DNA from: Bacteroidales bacterium
GTDB lineage: Bacteria > Bacteroidota > Bacteroidia > Bacteroidales > WCHB1-69
Length of the DNA: 60,926 bases
Assembly (NCBI GenBank): GCA_017525245.1
Contig: JAFXTE010000079.1
Location: forward strand, 1-60,926
Direction: 5' to 3'
Part shown: piece after piece, positions 37,301-46,900 of the stretch
Layout: the number at the start of each line of letters is the position of its first letter
Numbering within the stretch: position 1 is the first letter of the stretch
Translations under genes and position numbers: made by a program
The notes under the pieces: model-generated
What the model saw: the letters and a program-made list of their open reading frames with translations, nothing else
The model's database searches: none
Told to the model about the DNA's origin: nothing

Positions 37301-40300
37301 CACGGAACTCACCGCTTCTGTTGACGGCAACAACGGCAACATGACCTACATTTGGAACACTCAAGAAACTGGCGAATCCATCACTGTCAACCCAACAGAG
37401 ACCAACGAGTATGGCGTAATCGCCACGGCCACTTTGACCGCCAACGATGTCACCTGTACCGCCACGACGGAAGAGACCTTCACAGTCACGGTGAATATGC
37501 CCACCACGGGTATTGACGTACAGACCGCTTGCGAGTCCTTCGACTGGTACGAACACCTCAACATCACCGAAAGCTGCAGTAACCTCACGCACACGCTTGC
37601 GGGTGCCAATATCAACGGCTGCGACTCCATCGTCACCCTCAACCTGACTATCAACCACGGCACCCACAATGTGGAGACCGTGACCGCCAACAATTCCTAC
37701 ATCTGGCATGGTGAAACATACAGCACCAGCGGCATCGCCACTTTCGACTACACGAACGAATTCGGATGTCCCAGCACCGACACTTTGGTTCTCACCATCT
37801 TAGAGGCTTCCACCACTATTGACAACCAGACTGCTTGTAACGCCTTCACCTGGATTAACGGTGTGACTTACACGGAGAGCACCAACACCCCGACGGTCAC
37901 TTTACAAGCCGTCAACGGTGCTGACAGCATTGTGGTGCTGAACCTCACCATCCTCAAACCGAATGTCGGAACCCTGACCATCAGCGGCGACAATGCCGTC
38001 TGCCAAGGCGAAAGCACGGAACTCACCGCTTCTGTTGACGGCAACAACGGCAACATGACCTACATTTGGAGTACTCAAGAAACTGGCGAATCTATCACCG
38101 TAAATCCGACAGAGACCAACGAGTATGGCGTAATCGCCACGGCCACTTTGACCTCCAACAATGTCACCTGTAGCGCCACGGCGGAAGAGACCCTCACCGT
38201 CACGGTGAATATGCCCACCACGGGTATTGACGTACAGACCGCTTGCGAGTCATTCGACTGGTACGATCACCTCAACATCACCGAAAGCTGCAGCAACCTC
38301 ACGCACACTCTTACAGGCGCCAATATCAACGGCTGCGACTCCATCGTCACCCTCAACCTGACCATCAACCACGGCACCCACAATGTGGAGACCGTGACGG
38401 CCATCAACTCCTACATCTGGCATGGTGAAACATACAGTACCAGCGGCATCGTTACTTTCGACTACACGAACGAATTCGGATGTCCAAGCACCGACACCTT
38501 GGTTCTCACCGTCAATCAAAACGTGACAAATGACACCACAGCGGTAGCTTGCGAAACATTCGACTGGTATGAATACTTTAACATCACTGAATCTTGCGAC
38601 AATCTCACTCACACCTTCACTGCCGCTAACGGAGTGGATTCCATCGTTACCCTCCATCTCACCATCCTCAAACCGAATGTCGGCACGCTGACCATCAGCG
38701 GTGACAATACCATCTGCCAAGGCGAAACCACTGAACTCTCTGCTTCTGTTGAAGGCAACAACGGTGATGTCACCTTCGTTTGGAGTACTCAAGAGACGGG
38801 TGCTTCCATCAATGTCAACCCGATGGAGACCAACGAGTATGGCGTAATTGCCACGGCCTCTTTGACTGCCGACAATGTCACCTGTACAGCCACGGCGGAA
38901 GAGACCTTCACCGTCACCGTGAACATGCCCACAACAGGTGTTGACGTACAGACAGCCTGCGAATCCTTCGACTGGTACGAACACCTCAACATCACCGAAA
39001 GCTGCAACAACCTCACGCACACCTTTGCCGGCGCGAATGTTAACGGCTGCGACTCCATCGTCACCCTCAACCTGACCATCAACCACAATGCTATCAGCGA
39101 TACCATAGCTGTGGAGTGCAACACTTTCGACTGGTACGAGTACGCCAACATCACCGAAAGCGGCAACTACACGCACGTCTTCCCGATGGCCAACGGCTGT
39201 GACTCCATCGTCACATTGCACCTCACCATCCTCAATCCGGTTGTCGGAACGCTGAGCATTTACGGCGACATGTACATCTGTCAAGGCGAAAACACCACGC
39301 TCACAGCTTCCGTCAACGGCAACAATGGGGATATCACCTACGCTTGGAGCAATGATGCCATTGGCGAATCCACCATCGTCAACGAGAGCGGAAACTACAT
39401 AGTAACCGCCGCCGCAACGCTGACTGAAGGCGAGGTCTCCTGTACCACCACCACTGAGGGTTCCTTCACCGTCACAGTGAATCAGCCAACTATGGGCGAT
39501 ACCACAGCCATCGCTTGCGAATCGTTCGACTGGTACGAACACCTCAACATCACCGAAAGCTGCAGCAACCTCACGCACACCTTTGCCGGTGCGAATGCTA
39601 ACGGGTGCGACTCCATTGTCACCCTCAACCTGACCATCAACCATAATATCGTCAGCGACACCACTGCTGTGGAGTGCAATTCCTTCGATTGGTACGAATT
39701 TGCCAACCTCACAGAAAGCGGTGAATACACGCACACCTTCCCATTGGCCAACGGCTGCGATTCGGTGGTTACGCTGTATCTCACCATCAAACACGGAGTG
39801 ACGAGCGACACCACTGCCGTGGAGTGCGAATCATTCAACTGGTACGAGTACGCTAACATCACAGAGAGCGGAGAATATACACATGCCTTCCCGATGGCCA
39901 ACGGCTGCGACTCTGTGGTTACGCTTTACCTCACCATCAACACCCCGATCACTATCGACACGACTATCCAGGTCTGTCACTTCCCGCATACCTTTACGGT
40001 AGCCAACACTTCTATTGAAAGAGAATACACCGAACCTACCACAGATGAATTCACCATTACTACATTTGATGGTTCTTGCGACAGTGTCTTATACCACATT
40101 AACGTGGTTGAGATTACCAGCTTGACGTACGACGGTTATGAATATCCTATCATAAAAGTCGGCTCTGACTGCTGGTTTGCAGAAAACCTGCGTGCAGAAA
40201 CAGGTTTGAGCAGTGCCAGCCCATTCAAAGATGATGAATCCTATGTGGATCAATTCGGACTTCTTTACAACTGGTATGATGCCGCTGGAGAACCGCAGCC

Positions 40301-40679
40301 GACGAAAGCTAGCTCCGTCTCAGGCGCATGTCCCGCAGGATGGACGCTTCCTACCAAGGAAGACTTTGAGGCTTTGGTAGCAGCGGCTGGCGGCAGCGTG
40401 TCTTCCTTGAAGAGCAGCGACCTGTCCACTTGGCTTACTGGCTGTGCCGGTATTCCTGGCAGCCTCATCAGTTTCTCGGCGCCTGCTGGCGGCTACTACG
40501 ACCCGGCAGACGGTCTCTACAAACGCCTCTTGCTCTCGGCCTGCTATTGGACGAAATCTTCCGGCAGCGCCGAAGGTGAAATGACTGCCGTGGAAATCGC
40601 CTACTACTGCTCCGACCTTCTCTACAAGAGTGCATCAAAAGCAACCAAGATGAGCATCAGATGCATCAAAGTTAAATAG
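28368..40679 (+). CDS. Giant repetitive surface protein with SprB repeats and C-terminal FISUMP domain
   Basis: A 4103-residue exported protein. Signal peptide 1-21 (KKHLTFMCALLFLMAGTAMG). Residues ~25-400 form a PCMD-like beta-sandwich (FPNPGFEHWD, then FIMDDLYFIYDKGLATVTIDG). Residues ~405-950 are Ig/cadherin-like units with the He_PIG pattern (LPDGLSYNPETGEISGIPTEAG). Residues ~950-2315 alternate five SprB repeats (NGSITV...YSINGTEFQ...AGTYTVTV...GC) with Ig-like units (WTGPNDF...QNPTI). Residues ~2315-3860 are tandem ~46-50 residue units of pattern CESxxWxGxxYxxSGxYxxxxxxxxGCDSxVxLxLTI, several near-identical at DNA level. Residues ~3918-4103 are a FISUMP domain (VGSDCWFAENLR, CPAGWTLPTKEDF, MSIRCIKVK). 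No T9SS sorting signal is seen at the C terminus. SprB-type repeats point to a gliding or adhesion filament role, but that is inference. Confidence 0.92.
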   Translation: MKKHLTFMCALLFLMAGTAMGQTITQANTQFPNPGFEHWDNHSNASCAGEGLFSGCSYPGYNYIPTFWHTFDEINLAAGRANHHIRYGSSNTLTPNGTYSYNSNKVHSGNYSIGLVVHSIVGVKANGTMTTGVTYVGNMLNAGDGANYNYDNNNNTSYTSFGNGKFNFPFVGCPDSLSMYYQTNWTSSSVKPMIKVFGHIGLPFYDKANGDLSPTENIIFQATPLFPTSNGNWARGVSVLTYNTTNFANNGDNNYNTISRPEYLLASPSTSQSAGNGNTGDEFIMDDLYFIYDKGLATVTIDGVASSAALSVFNAAEWLTHEPSRTYDNLGNPSFNNSGTSTWTYPNTISCTDIPQVNATPKSKLITEFTVTQASAENGYKATIHVKHNDNSTFDYFIQFTPPELPTITLNNDGVYTACEDEDITVTAFGANSYSWSGGLGNTATVHPTATGTYTVTGTASNGCSATATATVTVNPLPTITLSTNSSQTVCSGNAINNITATINNGSPTGSNITELGLSFNTSNGVISGTPNSTGEYTITVVSPYGCTPASASGTITVNPQPTATLSLNSVSACVGSAITPVIATTSGGNVIPTLPDGLSYNPETGEISGIPTEAGTITISTSSDNCGTATAQCTVTLTPGPSVTLSNNKNQTLCNSSEFTTITVDYSGGNINVSGLNGTGLSYSDGQISGSPTTGSHTYYVMVTSSSCGTVSDTGTVTVTPTPTVTLSPSSFSVCQNAAVEGLSVSPFNNTTVVEGLPDGLSFDNTTGQITGNPTVVGTFPISVTTSTNCGNAQTNGAITVKPLPTVTLSNSTIEVCEDEDISPITVTTTNCGNSNASILTNGLHFSGVNNNTGTITGSPATGGTFTVTAISNNQCGAATAEGTVIIKTKPNVSITAPETLCQGNTETITAEGDFVSCVWEDNSTNAIHNITPDHAGQITYSVTVTGDNGCTNSTSATIIAQGSPAVPNVSTVSNSSCLAPYNGSITVNAPTGTNFTYSINGTEFQSSTVFSELSAGTYTVTVKNAAGCTSTKEVSVGSTGSTVTAQAQANNPCAGGDLILIGSASTADATFEWTGPNDFISENQNPTISNATANLEGVYTLTVTETATGCTSTANVSVIVRPLPTVSIAQAAINPSVCPGATLSILVDGQNGLLSATGLPEGLVLANGFITGTVSTPGTYDYTVSNNSECGTASVSGTITVYDLPAITFTGTPSLCQGSNTTIGVEETYNNYIWNNNNTNPNITVSVAGTYSVTVTDGNGCQNSGSIEVTYSNPPAEPEVVATDNTNCGEFNGSITVTEPLGDDYLYSIDGEEFQASPVFNGLESEEYNLTVLDGNGCQSTLEGIWVDDIAAPVETEITVDNAVNSYEWNGVTYTESGNYTMTFPAAAANGCDSIVTLHLTIMQSVVNEIWESGCGSYTWENNTYNESGDYEHSFETESGVDSVVILHLTINPIPEVEITGETTFCENGSTTLTAPVGYLYSWNDDSDGQSITVTQSGDYSVTVLDDNNCQNTATVHVDMLALPAAPELSKQDNTSCGEPNGSITVTNPGESYTYTIDNEEFQSDPVFNGLGAGSYTVTVQDGNGCTNSASTTLNFAQVVFNVTASANTPCLGDDLHLTVTPNIEGATYAWTGPNDFNSNEQNPTIAEIGTNMMGEYTVVVTEPTTQCSETSTVFVNVNLPALASVTGEPSFCEGGSTTLTASEGFSSYLWSTEEGETTPSITVTQGGEYTVTVTDVNNCQSTVTVTVNMLARPAAPIFDMTANTSCAEPNGSIFVMVDGCDDCTFSLNNGNFQDNPLYSNLPAGTYTITVQNSNGCTNSITATVDTENSTVNATPSANTPCAGDDLMLTAETETEGAIFSWTGPNGFISEAQNPILENASEEMNGMYTLTVTDPVTQCSMTSSVNVTVNTPVAGTLTVSGNTSLCQGESTTLTASVSGSNGDVTYGWSNDATGNAITVSPTENTSYTVFATTTVDNCTATTNQTVYVTVNALPEVEITGTTEFCQGGSTTLTATEGYAYMWNNQSTNQSISVTQSGEYTVVVTDNNNCQNSTTATVTTLALPAAPSLTTTDNTSCDEPNGSIVVTNAADGLTYSINGTDFQTANVFSGLDAGQYTITVQNANGCSNTTAVTVITTGSTVDATAAANTPCAGETLQLTGSSSTANATYSWTGPNGFTSSEQNPTIAEANANMNGAYTLTVTDPATHCSMTATANVTVNTPAVALSDIYDNTVCEGENVTLNATLSGVPNGTVSFSWTGPNDFTSEQQSITINNITSEQGGEYIVTAIATISNCTATDTKNVSVTVNTPTAGDTTATACESFDWYGQNITESGEYTHTFAGANVNGCDSIVTLNLTINNPQHQAYTETAYDSFVWTDGNGQTYNASGNYLYIHQDANGCEQVDTLHLTVFYSSSNEFSASACESYEWDGQTYTASGDYERTYTDLNGADSTVTLHLTINHGTYNAETETACESYEWHGTTYTTSGTYTYDYTNNNGCESTDTLYITINHGTHNAETETACESYEWHGNTYTTSGTYTFDYNNNDGCESTDTLHLTINNPQHQAYTETAYDSFVWTNGNGQNYNASGNYLYSHLDANGCEQVDTLHLTVFYSSTNEFSATACESYEWDGQTYTASGDYERTYTDQNGADSTVTLHLTINHGTYNAETETACESYEWHGNTYTTSGTYTYDYNNNDGCESTDTLYLTINNPQHQAYTVTAYDSFVWTNGNGQTYNASGNYLYSHQDANGCEQVDTLHLTVFYSSSNEFSATACESYEWDGQTYTASGDYERTYTDQHGADSTVTLHLTINHGTYNAETETACESYEWHGNTYTTSGTYTYDYNNNDGCESTDTLYLTINHGTHNVETVTANNSYIWHGETYSTSGIATFDYTNEFGCPSTDTLVLTILEDSTTIDNQTACNVFTWINGVTYTESTNTPTVTLQAVNGADSIVVLNLTILKPNVGTLTISGDNAVCQGESTELTASVDGNNGNMTYIWNTQETGESITVNPTETNEYGVIATATLTANDVTCTATTEETFTVTVNMPTTGIDVQTACESFDWYEHLNITESCSNLTHTLAGANINGCDSIVTLNLTINHGTHNVETVTANNSYIWHGETYSTSGIATFDYTNEFGCPSTDTLVLTILEASTTIDNQTACNAFTWINGVTYTESTNTPTVTLQAVNGADSIVVLNLTILKPNVGTLTISGDNAVCQGESTELTASVDGNNGNMTYIWSTQETGESITVNPTETNEYGVIATATLTSNNVTCSATAEETLTVTVNMPTTGIDVQTACESFDWYDHLNITESCSNLTHTLTGANINGCDSIVTLNLTINHGTHNVETVTAINSYIWHGETYSTSGIVTFDYTNEFGCPSTDTLVLTVNQNVTNDTTAVACETFDWYEYFNITESCDNLTHTFTAANGVDSIVTLHLTILKPNVGTLTISGDNTICQGETTELSASVEGNNGDVTFVWSTQETGASINVNPMETNEYGVIATASLTADNVTCTATAEETFTVTVNMPTTGVDVQTACESFDWYEHLNITESCNNLTHTFAGANVNGCDSIVTLNLTINHNAISDTIAVECNTFDWYEYANITESGNYTHVFPMANGCDSIVTLHLTILNPVVGTLSIYGDMYICQGENTTLTASVNGNNGDITYAWSNDAIGESTIVNESGNYIVTAAATLTEGEVSCTTTTEGSFTVTVNQPTMGDTTAIACESFDWYEHLNITESCSNLTHTFAGANANGCDSIVTLNLTINHNIVSDTTAVECNSFDWYEFANLTESGEYTHTFPLANGCDSVVTLYLTIKHGVTSDTTAVECESFNWYEYANITESGEYTHAFPMANGCDSVVTLYLTINTPITIDTTIQVCHFPHTFTVANTSIEREYTEPTTDEFTITTFDGSCDSVLYHINVVEITSLTYDGYEYPIIKVGSDCWFAENLRAETGLSSASPFKDDESYVDQFGLLYNWYDAAGEPQPTKASSVSGACPAGWTLPTKEDFEALVAAAGGSVSSLKSSDLSTWLTGCAGIPGSLISFSAPAGGYYDPADGLYKRLLLSACYWTKSSGSAEGEMTAVEIAYYCSDLLYKSASKATKMSIRCIKVK
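35441..36937 (+). repeat. In-gene tandem super-repeat (597, 450, 450 bp)
   Basis: Three near-identical consecutive blocks begin at 35441, 36038 and 36488. Each is made of three ~50-codon units (NPQHQAY..., SSNEFSA..., HGTYNAE...); the first block has one extra 147-bp unit. The low divergence indicates recent duplication or homogenisation. Confidence 0.9.
36937..38364 (+). repeat. 714-bp tandem duplication inside the giant gene
   Basis: Positions 36937-37650 and 37651-38364 are near-identical 714-bp (238-codon) copies, with a partial third copy from 38365 to about 38515. Long stretches match exactly, for example 37154-37342 against 37868-38056. Confidence 0.92.
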
Positions 40680-40704
40680 ATATCCTACTTAAACGATAAC
40701 ACCC

Positions 40705-40742
40705 AAGCGTATGGAGGTTTCACTTCCATACGCTTTTTTTTA
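40705..40742 (+). terminator. Terminator of the first giant gene
   Basis: AAGCGTATGGA (40705-40715) pairs with TCCATACGCTT (40725-40735), followed by a run of Ts, 26 bases after the stop. Confidence 0.93.
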
Positions 40743-40764
40743 AGGGAGTGCAGTGAAAAAAATG

Positions 40765-40772
40765 TATTTTTG
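40765..40772 (+). promoter_or_regulatory. -7 box (TATTTTTG) for the second giant gene
   Basis: TATTTTTG followed by CAAG on the plus strand, directly after the terminator. It gives the second giant gene its own transcript with a leader of about 150 AT-rich bases in which I see no other feature. Confidence 0.65.
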
Positions 40773-40928
40773 CAAGTTTGTGTTTCAAAGGTTTTTTTCT
40801 TATGCTCTAATTCTATTTTGGTGAAAATCAATACAATACAACTATTGTAAATTAAGACATATTTATAAAATGCCTTTTGACATACATGGTTTTTGGATTA
40901 AAATTGTAAAATATAACGAAACAAATTT

Positions 40929-43900
40929 ATGAAAAAGAAATTCTATTTGTTCACCTTACTGCTGATGTTTGTAAGCGTGATGCATGGACAGCACAATTAT
41001 TTCCAGCTGCCCAACAACAACTATGACTATTGGGGCGGATTATCCACAGAGATGCCGACACCGGCCTACTGGTACTCCTTCAGCAACACAGCATGTGTGA
41101 TGAGCAGCAACACCTGCGATATGATTGTTGCTGCGGGTGGTTTCGAAAACCACCATGCGAGGGTGAACGGTTATAACGGCACCGGAAAAGCCATCCAACT
41201 CTACGCTGTGGAAAAAGTCGGACGGACGGTAAACGGCATTCTCACCACAGGCAAATCGGTCATCGCCTCCGAGAATCTTTCAGATCCGTCAAACTACGTT
41301 TATACCCAACGCAGTGGGGCCTGCAGATGGGCGTTTACAGGCAGGCCGGACTCCATTTCCCTCTGGGCCCGCTTCAGCTTTTTGCAAAACGAATACCCAA
41401 AAGCCATGATGAGAGTCCACATCCATGGCGATGTGGATTACAGGGATGTGGCCAGTCACACTGCCAGCACAGCCCAAACGGGGAAAATCGCGAATGCCTA
41501 CTGCGAGATGACGAACCCCGCCACGACACCCGTCAACGGTGTCTATAAGTCACAATGGACAAGGTTCGCTTTCAAATTCCGTTACTGGAAGCCCAACAAC
41601 CAGCCCATCTCCACCCCTACCCTTTCAAACACACAACAGCCTCATTACATTCTGGCTTCTTTGAGCACCAACAGACGCGGGAATGTCGGCCTGAACGACA
41701 GTGTGGCCTTCGATGCCATTTACTGCATCTACGACAAAAGCTTGTCTTCCTTGAAAATCAACGGAGTGGAAAACACCCAGATTAAGAATTTCTTCAATGA
41801 ACACGAATATATCACTCACGAGAAGACTATCAACAGCGGTGCTATCACCTACAATTACAGCGATCAGATTTGTTACCACAGCGAGTCGGAAATCCCGACC
41901 ATCAGTGCTACTGCCAAATCCTCCCTCATACTTAACATATCTGTGACTCAAGCCACCGTAAGCAACCCCAGAGCCACCATCACCGTCATGCACAACGACT
42001 CGTCCACCTACGTTTACACCATCCACTTCTCCAACATGCATCCGGCGGTGGACTTGTCCCTCAACAGTCCCGACGGCCATTACACTGTTTGTGAAGGGGA
42101 GCCTGTCACCGTGACCGCTTCAGGGGCTGAAAACTATGTCTGGAGCAACAACATGGGCACCAACGCCACCATCAACCCCACGACAAGCGGAAACTATACG
42201 GTGACCGCCTCCAACACTGGCGGATGTTCTGCCTACGCCACTGCTTATGTGACCATCAACCCCATTCCTAACGTGAACATTACCGGTTCCAGCATCATCT
42301 GCGAAGGCACCAGCACTAACCTGACGGCCAGCGGAGCTTATTCGTACGCATGGTCCACAGGGGCAACAACGGCCTCCATTAATGTGTCCACGGAAGGATC
42401 TTATTCCGTCACCGGCACTTCCAGTGCAGGATGTACCAAGGTAAGTTCATTCAATGTTGACGTACAAGCCGCCCCTGTTATCACCATCAATGGTCCCACG
42501 GTCATTTGCAACGGAACAGAGACAGTCCTGACCGCTTCTGGGGCAACCAATTACGCTTGGAATAACGGTTCCGAGACAGGTTCCACCCTGACAATCACCA
42601 CGGGAGGCATATACACCGTTACCGGCAGCACCACGGGAGGTTGTGCGGGCACCACCTCGCTGACCATTCAGGGCAAACCCACCCCAACGGTCACTATCAG
42701 CGGACCTTCCCTGATTTGTGGCAACACACCTGCGACCCTTGTCGCTTCGAGTAACCTTCCAGGAGTTAACTTCGTGTGGTCAACCGGTGCTACGGGGAAC
42801 ACCATATCCGCTGCCTACTCAGGGTTCTACTCTGTCACAGCATCGCTTAACGGCTGTGAAAGCAGTCTCACCCACACGTTGTCCACCGCCCCCGCCCCCG
42901 CCATGCCGACAGTGACTCCGGCTTTCCGCTGCGGCCCCGGCTCCGTAACCCTGACAGCCTCCTCGGTGGAGGGCACCAGCTGCTACTGGTACGCCAGCAA
43001 TACCTCCCAAGAGGTTTTGGCCATAGGCGACACCTTCAACACCCCAACACTCACCGTTTCCAACACCTACTACGTGAGTGCCCAAAACACAACAGGCTGT
43101 CTGTCTGACAGAGCTCCCGTAACGGCAAGCATCTACGCCGCACCTTCCGCCCCGACCGTGTCCAGCATCACGCAATGCGGAGAGGGTGACATCACGCTGA
43201 CCGCCACCTCCTCCGACCCTATTCAATGGTATTCCGACGCGCAAGGCGAAAACACCATCTCATCCACTCAACATATCTCACAAACAACCACCTACTATGC
43301 GGCAGCCGTCAACGAAAACAACTGTAAAAGCGCCCTTGTGCCGTTGACCGTCACCATCTATCAAAAGCCGCAACCACCCGTTGTGACGGATCCTGAACCC
43401 GTTTGTTCCAACAGCACCATCAACGTGACGCTCTCCGCCACCTCTGCCGTCGGAACCAACGTCAAATGGTACGACAGCGAAATGAACTACAAAGGTCAAG
43501 GCAACACCTATCAGGTGAGAAATGTGAGCAGCAGTACCACCTATTATGCCACGGCATATAACAGCGACTGCGAAAGCGACCCTGTAGCCATCAACATCAT
43601 CAAGAACCCGCTGCCGGCGGAACCGACAGTAAGTTGCGCACCGCTTTGCGCCCCGGGTGAGGCCACCCTCGTCGCCGATGCCGGTGGTTTGTCCGTGAAA
43701 TGGTTCGATGCCAACAACAACTTCCTTGCCGAAGGGCTCACCTACTCCGCCAACATCTCCACCACCACGGTTTTCAAAGCAGTCGCATTCGACAACGAGA
43801 CCCTCTGCGAGAGCGCCCCAGTTAATGTGACCGCACTGGTCGCCCAAACCTATCAGGACGAATTCACGGTCAGCACTTGTGAACCATACGTCTGGAACGG

Positions 43901-46900
43901 AATAACATATTCGCAAAGCGGCAATTTCACCGACACGCTGCAATCCATCAGCGGATGCGACAGCATTGTGACCCTGCATCTGGACATCAACGAATCGTTC
44001 AATCAGACCATCGATACCACCGTGTGCGGTGAGTTTGTCTGGAACGGTCAAACATACACTTCTTCGCAAACGATTACTGACGAATATCAATCTGTCTCCG
44101 GCTGCGACAGCACCGTTACCGTCAACCTGACGGTTCACAATTCTGTCCAAATCGCCAAGACGATTACGATATGCAGTAACCAACTGCCTTTCCATTACGC
44201 CGGGAGAACGTTCACCTCGGGCGGAACCACCGTTATCACCACCACCAATGCCGCCGGTTGTGACAGCACCATCACGCTGACTTTGATTGTGAACCCCCAA
44301 CCCAGCCTCCCCAACATCTCCCCCTCCAGCATCACGAACTGCGGTGAAAACAGCATCACCTTGAACGGCTCTGCCGGTACTAACGGCACTGTCTGCCGCT
44401 GGTACGCTTCCGAGACCGACGCCGTTCCCTTCATGACCTCCAACAATTTCCAGTATTCGTTTGCTGAAAGCACCACTATCTACGCTTCCAGCTATAACGC
44501 CAACACAGGATGTGAGAGCGATCGGACACCCATAAACATCACCATTAATCCGATTCCTACAGAACCTGAAGTGGAGCCTGTCACACGTTGCGGCGCAGGT
44601 GCTGTGACATTCAATGCGGTTGTGGATGAAACCGCCTCCACCTGCAGATGGTATTCCAACCAATATACCAACAACCCTCTCTACATCGGTCTTGACTTCA
44701 CCAGAACCATCGTGGCCACCTCCACATTCTATGTACAGAGCTACAACACCACCACAGGTTGTATGAGTGCGAGGATTCCCGTAGTCGCCACCGTGAACAT
44801 CCCGCCCAGCAAACCGCAAGCCACCCCGGTTTCTAACTGCGGTCCTCTCACCACAGACCTTGCAAACTACGTGTCTTCCGGCAACGGACTTTACCGCTGG
44901 TATAACCAGAACGGCGATTTCCTCTCCGAAGGCAACCATTATAACACCACAGTCAATGAAACCAGCACTTTCTATGTCAGCCTCTTCAACGAATTCACTT
45001 CTTGCGAAAGCGAACTCTCCCCGCTGACTGTGACAATCAACGAGGACTATGCTTCTCAAGACATTTATGACACCACTTGCCAAAACGTCCATTACCAGAA
45101 CCACAATGTTGACCAGACCTTCGTCACCCCCGGAGAGACAAGCATTGTGACCAACACCCTCTCTTCCACCGGCTGCGACAGCTTGGTCACACTGCACCTG
45201 TTTGTGAGACCGCAAATCACCAATGAGATTGCAATCAGCGCATGTGGACATTATGACTGGGACGGCAGCGTTTACACCAACTCCGGTGTCCACACCAGAA
45301 CGTACACAGCGGCAAACGGATGTGACAGTGTCGTAACGCTCACCCTTACCATCACACCTTCCGACTCAACGAATATCTATGCCGTCGCTTGCGAAGAATA
45401 TGTATGGAATGATGTTCCTTACACGCAGAGCGGGACTTATTATCAGAGCTATCCCAACATGTTCGGATGCGACTCCGTCATCGCCTTGCATCTGACCATC
45501 AACCCTGCTTATCATGAGAACCTCGTTGTCACCGCCTGTGAAGAATACACGCTGAATTCGGAAACCTATCATGAATCTGGAGATTATACCCAAACATACA
45601 CTACTGCAAACGGTTGCGACAGCATCATCAACCTGCATCTGACTATCAACCACAATCAGAATGTGATTATCAATGACGAAATCTGTGAAGGCAGTGCCTA
45701 CACGATGAACGGTTTTGACACCACCTTCACTGAAGTCGGCGAATATACGCTGATACACTACGACACCACGATTCACGGATGTGACAGCACCACGGTTCTC
45801 CATATCACTGTCAACCCCGTTTTCAACACCGTGCTGGAAAGTGCTATTTGCTATAACGAAAGCTATGAATTCAATGGACAAACGCTTACGGAATCCGGCA
45901 CCTATTTTGACAACCAGCAGTCCGTCACCGGTTGCGACAGCATCACCACACTCCATCTGACTGTATTCCCGCAACAGATTGACACCATCACCGCCCACAC
46001 ATGTTATGGTGTTTCCTACCATGATGAGGGATTCGACATTTACAATCCGACAGAGAGCGGTTTCCATTACAATTACGATTATGACATCCACAACTGCGAC
46101 AGCACCACCGTTCTTCACCTTATCGTTCACCAGCCTGACACAATCATATTGAACGCCTCGCTTTGTAACGGGGAAACCTACACAGAAAACGGCTTCAATG
46201 TGACAGCCACTGAACCGGGTGAATTTACTTACACACAGGAATTACAGAACATCTTCAGCTGTGACAGCATAGTGATACTGCACATCACAGTGAATGCGCC
46301 TCACCAGCTGGAACTGTATGACACAATCTGCTCTGGAAACGCCTACACCCAATTCGGTTTTGACACCTTGTGCGCGAATGCCGGCGAATACACGCTGATG
46401 CACCACAATGACAACATCTACGGATGCGACAGCACCACCACGCTCCATCTTACCGTTCGTCCGTCATACTTGCAGACCATCACCAGTGCCATCTGTGAGA
46501 GCGGAAGCTATCAATTCAACGGGCAAACACTCACGGAGTCAGGAATATACACCGCCAATCTCAGCTCCATCAACGGATGCGACAGTATCGTGACCCTGAA
46601 CCTCACCGTGGGTACAGAATACCGCGACACCATAACCGCCCATCTTTGCATCGGAGAGTCCTATAACCAGAACGGATTCCACATCAACCAACCGACAGAG
46701 ACCCAGTATTACCAGCTCGACACAGTTGCACAGAACGGATGTGACAGCTCTGTCGTCCTTCACCTCTACGTTCATGAGCTGAAAGCTTTGGACATCTTTG
46801 CAACAATCTGTTTTGATGAAATCTACTTCGAAAACGGATTTAACGTCACGCCAGAAAGGACAGGAGACACCATCTGCACCAAAGTGATGTCCACAGCTTA

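Noticed and set aside
38250-39794. 514-codon minus-strand frame, and shorter relatives at 35538-37709
   Set aside because: The same antisense effect in the first giant gene; the frames repeat with the sense repeats (identical antisense peptides at 37154 and 37868), which shows they only mirror the duplication.
43278-45293. 671-codon open frame on the minus strand inside the second giant gene
   Set aside because: It is antisense to a well-supported coding repeat region. The biased codons for Thr, Asn, Ser and Cys in the sense frame keep one antisense frame open; no domain is recognisable in the translation.
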